From contig CAKTWE010000063.1 of assembly GCA_934630385.1 (NCBI GenBank), forward strand, positions 1 through 10,884: a stretch of DNA of 10,884 nt. The letters are read 5' to 3'. Shown piece after piece: positions 6,497-10,884 of this stretch; the stretch's first letter is position 1; every line of letters starts with the position of its first letter. A program made the position numbers and the translations under genes. The notes beneath the pieces were generated by a model, which made no database searches, was not told the origin of the DNA, and saw only the letters and a list, made by a program, of their open reading frames with translations. Source of the stretch: an uncultured Collinsella sp. GTDB lineage: Bacteria; Actinomycetota; Coriobacteriia; Coriobacteriales; Coriobacteriaceae.

Positions 6497-8071
6497 TTAG
6501 GCGCCGTACGGGTTCCGGTCGCGCTCGATGCGCTGGCGGATGTGGGCGTACTCGATAATCAGTAGCACCAGGAGTAGGGCCATGATGGCTAGGTAGCTCA
6601 CCACGGCGCCCATCAGGCCCAGCAGCTTAATCAGGATCACCGGCAGCACCACGCTTACGGCAAAGCAGATCAGGTAGATCTTGGTGACGTCTCCAGCGTG
6701 GCGCAGCACCGTGATGATGGCGTAGATAAAGTCGATTGCAGCGGTGATGCCGCCGGCGACAACCATAAGCAGTGCCAGCGTGCGGTAGCGCTCAAAGTTA
6801 AGGCCGTACATAAAGCTCATGAGGGGAATGCCGGGGCCTGCCATAAATGCGGCGCACGCTCCGGTGATGACCACGATCAGTGCCATAACGGCAACAATAA
6901 TCAGGTCAAAGCGGCGACGCTTGCGCGGATTCGCCCAAATGCTCGACAGACGCAAAAGCTGCGGTTTATAGATAAATCCGATGCTCAGCAAAATAGCCTG
7001 CGCCGGAAAGAACAGGGCATTAAAGTACAGCTGATACTTGTAGGCCAGCGTGCCTTCCATCACGAACTTGGGCATGCTCTCGATAAGGTTGAACAAGAAC
7101 AGCGCACCAAAGAGCGGGGCGCACTGGACAAACAGGTGGCCGACCTCGCGCAGACTCATGCGGCGCGATTTTTCGGTTTCGAGCAGGGCGAGCGGGGCGG
7201 TGACCAGCACGAGCGAGGCGATGGCGGTGACACCCATGGCCATGGCCGCGATAGGCATGCTGCGCGTAAGGAACAGTGCCACGCTAAAGACCACGATGAC
7301 GCCGACGGAGCGTAGCGTTTGGCTAATGCCGGCCAGGTAGAGTTTATCGGCCTGCTGCAGGCGGCCCTCGTACACGTCCGCCACGCCGTCGATCACCTTA
7401 TACAGGTAGACGCCCAGGCCGATCGTCGCCATCTGCGCGTCATAGCCGCGGGCGCTGCTGTACATGAGGCCGCAGCCTAGGGCGAGCGCTCCGCAGAGCC
7501 AGCGGTTGAGCTGATAGGAGGCGAAGGAGGTTTTTTCGTCGATGTCCGAGACCTGAAAGTTGCGCACGCCGTAGTTGCACGCGATCATGATGAGCGTGCC
7601 GGTGACAAAGGCGATGGAGAACTTGCCGGCCTCCTCGGCGCCTACGAGCTGCGTCGACACAATGGTGAGCAGCGGAAACGCCATGCCCCATACGGCGGTG
7701 CCCAGGGTATTCCAAAGATAGTCGCGACGGGTGGCGTGATCTTCGTACTCGGCTTCTTGCGTGGAGAAGCCGCCGCCGTAGACGGCTCCGAGCAGGCGGT
7801 TCCACCAGGCATTGACCATGCGGTGGATAGGGCCGGGTTGGCGATCGCGCTCACGGCGACGGCGCGTGGCCTGGCTGCTGTCGGGGCCGCCGGCGTTACG
7901 CTGGCTTAGCTCTTGGATTCGTGCGAGCTCCTCGGCGGTGTGCGATGCAGGGAACAGGCCGTTCTCGATGCGTCCGCCCTGTCCGTGCGCCCCGCCCGTT
8001 ACGGTGGGGTCGGTGACGCCGTTGCGGCGGGCGATGGTGCGGCGGATGCTATCGAGGGGCGTGATGCTCAA
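6497..8071 (-). CDS. Polysaccharide flippase-like membrane protein (MOP/Wzx-type) with a long basic N-terminus
   Basis: A 524-residue polytopic membrane protein resembling lipid-linked oligosaccharide flippases. From about residue 120 to 510 it has some 12 hydrophobic segments, with a loop of charged residues near 380-387 (ANPRKRRRF), as in Wzx/MATE-like exporters. The first ~115 residues are hydrophilic and probably disordered, with TRRRRERDRQ at 69-78. The start is TTG at 8069-8071, chosen because AAGGA lies 6 bases upstream (minus strand, 8078-8082); the first in-frame ATG is residue 85 and would remove most of the extension. No glycosyltransferase or polymerase gene lies nearby, so the substrate is unknown. 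Family assignment rests on topology and overall look rather than on a sharp motif. Confidence 0.75.
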   Translation of the reverse strand: MSITPLDSIRRTIARRNGVTDPTVTGGAHGQGGRIENGLFPASHTAEELARIQELSQRNAGGPDSSQATRRRRERDRQPGPIHRMVNAWWNRLLGAVYGGGFSTQEAEYEDHATRRDYLWNTLGTAVWGMAFPLLTIVSTQLVGAEEAGKFSIAFVTGTLIMIACNYGVRNFQVSDIDEKTSFASYQLNRWLCGALALGCGLMYSSARGYDAQMATIGLGVYLYKVIDGVADVYEGRLQQADKLYLAGISQTLRSVGVIVVFSVALFLTRSMPIAAMAMGVTAIASLVLVTAPLALLETEKSRRMSLREVGHLFVQCAPLFGALFLFNLIESMPKFVMEGTLAYKYQLYFNALFFPAQAILLSIGFIYKPQLLRLSSIWANPRKRRRFDLIIVAVMALIVVITGACAAFMAGPGIPLMSFMYGLNFERYRTLALLMVVAGGITAAIDFIYAIITVLRHAGDVTKIYLICFAVSVVLPVILIKLLGLMGAVVSYLAIMALLLVLLIIEYAHIRQRIERDRNPYGA

Positions 8072-8077
8072 GGCGAT

Positions 8078-8104
8078 TCCTTTCTATTGCTGCGCTCTAG
8101 TATA
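8078..8104 (-). promoter_or_regulatory. Ribosome binding site and -10 element for the flippase gene
   Basis: On the minus strand GAAAGGA (8078-8084) lies 6 bases before the TTG start. TATACT (8099-8104) is a good -10, five of six to consensus, and would give a short leader of about 20 bases. No matching -35 is seen, so the promoter part is tentative. Confidence 0.4.
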
Positions 8105-8168
8105 GTCGCGGTGGTGTCCATTCGTGTTTTTGACCAGGCTCTTCAATAATTTCGGCGGCGCCATTCAG

Positions 8169-8256
8169 TAGTCGGCGCTTGGGGACACTCCTTGGCTGTT
8201 GCCTGTTCAAGAGTGTCCCCAACGACTAGTCGTTTAAGAACGTCCCCAATGACTAG
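8169..8256. repeat. Palindromic repeat with GGGGAC/GTCCCC arms
   Basis: TTGGGGACACTC (8179-8190) is exactly inverted at 8211-8222. The pairing continues outward, after a 4-base interruption (8175-8178), as TAGTCG (8169-8174) against CGACTA (8223-8228). A 21-base unit at 8209-8229 recurs directly at 8236-8256 with three mismatches. CGACTAGTCG (8223-8232) is itself a perfect palindrome. It lies between the divergent flippase and pckA genes and looks like a multi-copy intergenic element or its remnant; it is unrelated to the 250-base repeats. Confidence 0.7.
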
Positions 8257-8305
8257 GCCGCTTACGTGCGATTTTTGACCGTTGGGCGGGCGCTTCGCCG
8301 TTGCC

Positions 8306-8321
8306 GCAAAAACGTTTTTGC
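8306..8321. promoter_or_regulatory. Perfect 16-bp palindrome upstream of pckA, likely operator
   Basis: GCAAAAACGTTTTTGC is a perfect palindrome centred on CG, the layout typical of LacI/GalR-family operators, which include catabolite (cre) and PurR sites. It lies 75 bases before the pckA start and outside any credible gene. Control of a gluconeogenic/anaplerotic gene by a LacI-type regulator would make sense, but the regulator is not in this window. Confidence 0.5.
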
Positions 8322-8395
8322 ATATCGGGTACAACGGGCTTTACGTGAGTAAAGTGCGCGCCGCGTCCACGTGTCGCGTTTTTAAAGGAGGCCCC

Positions 8396-10066
8396 ATGCC
8401 TGGTGTTACCCCTGCAGAAGTTCTGTCCAACTTTGGCATTACGCTGGTCGAAGACCCTGCCGAGAACCAGCCCCGCCTGCTGGTTGACCTGCCGGCAGCC
8501 GAGCTCGTCGAGCATGCCATCCGCCGCAACGAAGGCCGCATGGCCTCCAACGGCGCACTGGTGATCGAGACGGGGGAGCGCACCGGACGTTCGCCCAACG
8601 ACCGCTTTATCGTTGACACCCCCGATGTTCACGACAAGATCGCCTGGGGCGCCGTCAACCGCCCGCTTTCTGTCGAGAGCTACGAGGCCATCAAGGCCGG
8701 CATCGTCGACTATCTCAACGAGCGCGACGTGTTCGTTACTCGCGGTATGGCCGGTGCCGACCGCAACCATACGCGTCGCCTGCTTGTCGCCTGCGAACGT
8801 GCCAGCCAGGCGCTCTTTATTAAGCAGATGCTCGCCCGCCCGCTTGCCCGTGAAATCGCACGCACCGGCGAGCCGGACTTCTGCGTGCTCGCCGCACCCG
8901 GCTATCAGTGCGACCCTGCCATCAAGGGCCTCAACTCCAGCGCCGCCGTGGTCATTAACTTCCAGGAGCGCGTGATTTTGGTCGCGGGCACCGGTTACTC
9001 CGGCGAGATCAAAAAGTCCATCTTCAGCGTCATGAATTACCTGCTGCCCGTCGAGGACGACGTACTGCCCATGCATTGCTCGGCCAGTATGGACCCCGTC
9101 ACGCACGAGACCGCGGTGTTCTTTGGCCTGTCGGGCACCGGCAAGACCACGCTTTCGGCCAACCCCACGCGCCTGCTGATCGGCGATGACGAGCACGGCT
9201 GGTCCGACATGGGCATCTTCAACATCGAGGGCGGCTGCTATGCCAAGTGCGAGGGCTTGGATGCGTTCCACGAGCCCGAGATCTTCAATGCCGTTCGCTT
9301 TGGCGCCATCTGCGAAAACGTGGTGCTCGATGAGAACCGCAAGCCCAATTACGATGATATTTCGATCACGCACAACACGCGCGTGGCATATCCCGTCGAG
9401 CATATCCCCAACGCGTGGACCAAGGGCATGGGCACCACTCCCAGCGTCGTGCTGTTTTTGACCTGCGATGCCTTTGGCGTGCTGCCGCCCATCTCGCGCC
9501 TGACGGCCGACGCCGCCATGTATCACTTTGTGACGGGCTTTACGGCCAAGATCCCCGGCACCGAAGTCGGCGTCACCGAGCCCACGCCTACGTTCTCCTC
9601 GCTGTTCGGAGAGCCGTTTATGCCGCTTGACCCTCTGGTCTACGCCAAGATGCTCGGCGAGCGTATCGCCGACGGGCGCACCCGCGTCTATCTGGTCAAC
9701 ACCGGCTGGATTGGCGGCGGTTATGGCGTGGGCCATCGCATCGAGCTTGCCTACACGCGCGCCCTGGTGGCCCGCGCCCTTGACGGTACCATCGAGGACA
9801 GCGAGTTCGTGCACGACGATATCTTCAATGTCGACATTCCCACGACGTGCCACGGTGTGCCCGACGGCATCCTGGTGCCGCGCCAGTACTGGCAGAGCAC
9901 CGCGCGCTATGACGAGGCCGCGCACAACTTGGCGGTGATGTTCGAGGAGAACTTCGAGAAGAAGTACTCGCACCTGCCCGAGTCCGTTAAGGCCGCCGGC
10001 CCGCACGCCCAGGTGTCCGCCGAGGCCCGTCATCGCGGCCGCGGCCTGCTGGGACTCCGCCACTAG
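8396..10066 (+). CDS. pckA: ATP-dependent phosphoenolpyruvate carboxykinase
   Basis: Interconverts oxaloacetate plus ATP with phosphoenolpyruvate, CO2 and ADP in the cytoplasm; in fermenting gut anaerobes it often runs in the carboxylating direction. The 556 residues match the ATP-using family. RSPNDRF (65-71) is the substrate-binding block, GLSGTGKTTLS (244-254) the P-loop kinase-1a motif, IGDDEHGW (262-269) the metal-binding kinase-2 motif, followed by EGGCYAK (278-284). The start is the ATG preceded by AAAGGAGG (8384-8391); an in-frame TTG at 8282 is rejected because it has no ribosome binding site and would place the palindromic operator inside the gene. The spacing of 4 bases is short. 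The C-terminus ends in an arginine-rich tail (EARHRGRGLLGLRH). It is a single gene, followed within 40 bases by an insertion sequence. Confidence 0.97.
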   Translation: MPGVTPAEVLSNFGITLVEDPAENQPRLLVDLPAAELVEHAIRRNEGRMASNGALVIETGERTGRSPNDRFIVDTPDVHDKIAWGAVNRPLSVESYEAIKAGIVDYLNERDVFVTRGMAGADRNHTRRLLVACERASQALFIKQMLARPLAREIARTGEPDFCVLAAPGYQCDPAIKGLNSSAAVVINFQERVILVAGTGYSGEIKKSIFSVMNYLLPVEDDVLPMHCSASMDPVTHETAVFFGLSGTGKTTLSANPTRLLIGDDEHGWSDMGIFNIEGGCYAKCEGLDAFHEPEIFNAVRFGAICENVVLDENRKPNYDDISITHNTRVAYPVEHIPNAWTKGMGTTPSVVLFLTCDAFGVLPPISRLTADAAMYHFVTGFTAKIPGTEVGVTEPTPTFSSLFGEPFMPLDPLVYAKMLGERIADGRTRVYLVNTGWIGGGYGVGHRIELAYTRALVARALDGTIEDSEFVHDDIFNVDIPTTCHGVPDGILVPRQYWQSTARYDEAAHNLAVMFEENFEKKYSHLPESVKAAGPHAQVSAEARHRGRGLLGLRH

Positions 10067-10103
10067 CGTTGCCTCAGGTCCAAAACCACCATAAAGGGGA
10101 TAG

Positions 10104-10128
10104 TGAACTGCACCCCGAAACTTGGACT
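10104..10128 (-). repeat. Terminal inverted repeat of the IS3-family element
   Basis: The sequence starts TGAACTGCACCCC and ends TTGGACT, close to the ends I know from IS3/IS150-type elements. It marks the outer boundary of the IS next to pckA. The partner repeat is outside the window or lost, so a target-site duplication cannot be checked. Confidence 0.65.
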
Positions 10129-10141
10129 GAATAAATAGCGA

Positions 10142-10808
10142 CTACGCCGCAAGGGCCCGGCTCCGGAACTCCTCCGGCGTCAGGCCCTTCAATCTTACCT
10201 GCCTGCGCCGCGTGTTCCAATGGACTATGTACCCCTCCAGGTCACGCGAAGTCCCCGAAGCTGCCCCACTCCCCGCCGCGGTAGAACTCGTCCTTCACGT
10301 GGCCGAAGAGCTGCTCGGTGGCGGCGTTGTCGACGCAGTTCCCCTTGCGCGACATGCTCTGGGTGATGCCCGCCCCCTCCAGCCTGGAGGCGTAGGACTC
10401 GTGCTGGTACTGCCAGCCCATGTCCGAGTGCATGGTCGGCGCCGCCCCGTCGGGCAGGGCCTCGAGGAGCCGGTCGAGCATCCTGTGCTGCTGGGCGAGG
10501 TCCGGGGAGGTCGATATGTCGCTCGCCACGATCTCCTTCGTGCAGAAGTCGAGCACCGGGGCCCAGTAGGCCTTGGCGCCGGCGACCTTGAACTCGGTGA
10601 CGTCGGTGCCGAGCTTCTGCCACGGCCCCTCGGCGCCGAAGTCCCTCGCGATGACGTTCTCGAACGTGCTCCCCACGAGCCCCCTGTAGGAGCTGTACCG
10701 GCGGCGGGAGCCCCGGCGGCGTATCCCGCACCGGATGCCCATCTCGCGCATCATCTTGAGCACGGTCTTGTCGGCCACGACCGCGCCCAGCTCGGCGCGC
10801 AGGCACAT
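10142..10808 (-). pseudogene. IS3-family transposase OrfB, frameshifted and 5'-truncated
   Basis: The integrase/DDE domain is readable from about 10808 downwards. The triad is intact: Asp in LGTDVTEF, Asp in HSDMGWQYQ after 59 intervening residues, and Glu in NAATEQLFGHVKDEF after 35, the classic DD(35)E spacing. The frame stops early at 10242-10244, just after GGEWGSFGDFA. The expected C-terminus (RDLEGYIVHWNTRRRQ, then LKGLTPEEFRSRALAA) continues in the next frame to a stop at 10142-10144, so a small indel, best explained by a 2-base loss near 10244-10250, broke the gene. Upstream, the frame stays open to an ATG at 10880, but those ~24 codons do not resemble a transposase and come from AT-rich sequence. 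Confidence 0.82.
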
Positions 10809-10812
10809 GTTA

Positions 10813-10884
10813 GCGCTACTGTAAAAACAACCATTTTGACCAACGCTCAATAACCAATCATGCCAACGCAATCCCGCCATTTGC
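10813..10884. other. AT-rich sequence truncating the insertion sequence
   Basis: The composition drops sharply from the GC-rich IS to AT-rich sequence (for example GTAAAAACAACCATTTTGAC, 10821-10840). No gene or known element end is recognisable in 72 bases. It may be the end of another mobile element inserted in the transposase gene, or the other side of a deletion. Confidence 0.4.

Larger units (their letters stand above)
10104..10812 (-). mobile_element. IS3-family insertion sequence, partial and decayed
   Basis: The right-hand end is TGAACTGCACCCCGAAAC followed by TTGGACT (10104-10128), a terminal sequence typical of IS3-family elements, and the transposase reads towards it from the other side. 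The IS ends 37 bases after the pckA stop codon. The left end and the first transposase frame (orfA) are not present; GC-rich IS sequence stops near 10809-10812, where AT-rich DNA begins. The element therefore looks unable to move on its own. Confidence 0.8.

Noticed and set aside
8143..8334. A 63-codon minus-strand frame between the flippase and pckA
   Set aside because: It runs across the palindromic repeat and the operator, has no ribosome binding site and resembles no family.
8282..8395. N-terminal extension of pckA from an in-frame TTG
   Set aside because: No ribosome binding site; the palindromic operator would be coding; the ATG at 8396 has AAAGGAGG in front and gives the normal family N-terminus.
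8234..10063. A 609-codon open frame on the minus strand opposite pckA
   Set aside because: It is the antisense shadow of pckA, whose + strand product has every catalytic motif; long antisense frames are common in GC-rich genes.
10242..10880. The 212-codon frame as an intact transposase starting at 10880
   Set aside because: The first ~24 codons are from AT-rich unrelated DNA and the C-terminus is out of frame, so the entry is given as a pseudogene.

Overview
The window looks like a chromosomal segment of a GC-rich gut actinobacterium of the Coriobacteriia, most likely Collinsella or a close relative. This is inferred from gene content, the high-GC housekeeping genes and the style of the intergenic repeats; no rRNA or other marker confirms it. 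About 89 percent of the conserved content is ordinary to recognise; the unusual material lies between the genes.

Bases 1-2777 hold a complete DpnII/MboI-type restriction-modification operon: a Dam-family adenine methylase, a second DPPY-type methylase of the DpnA kind, and a DpnII-family endonuclease, all on the + strand with 2-base spacing and then a 37-base overlap. All three are expected to act on GATC. The operon is visibly poorer in GC than the genes to its right, which suggests it was acquired horizontally.

Bases 2842-8071 are host-like: a small acidic protein of unknown function (+), a NhaP2-type K+/H+ antiporter with two RCK_C domains (-), a PPP-family metallophosphoesterase (+), and a MOP/Wzx-like polysaccharide flippase with a long basic N-terminal extension and a TTG start (-). 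Two copies of a 250-base intergenic repeat, alignable without gaps, fill the two convergent gaps (3034-3378 and 6142-6496). Each copy can fold into a long outer stem and a conserved inner hairpin, and the G.U pairs favour a + strand RNA. This is the best candidate here for something undescribed.

Bases 8072-10884 contain a second, different palindromic repeat (8169-8256), a perfect 16-bp palindrome of LacI-operator type in front of pckA, the ATP-dependent PEP carboxykinase gene pckA (+), and the remains of an IS3-family insertion sequence (-). The IS transposase keeps its DD(35)E triad but has a frameshift near its C-terminus and is cut off at its 5' side by AT-rich sequence that runs to the window end.

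Functionally the genes do not form one pathway. The restriction operon is a defence unit; the antiporter, phosphatase, flippase and pckA each appear to be transcribed separately.
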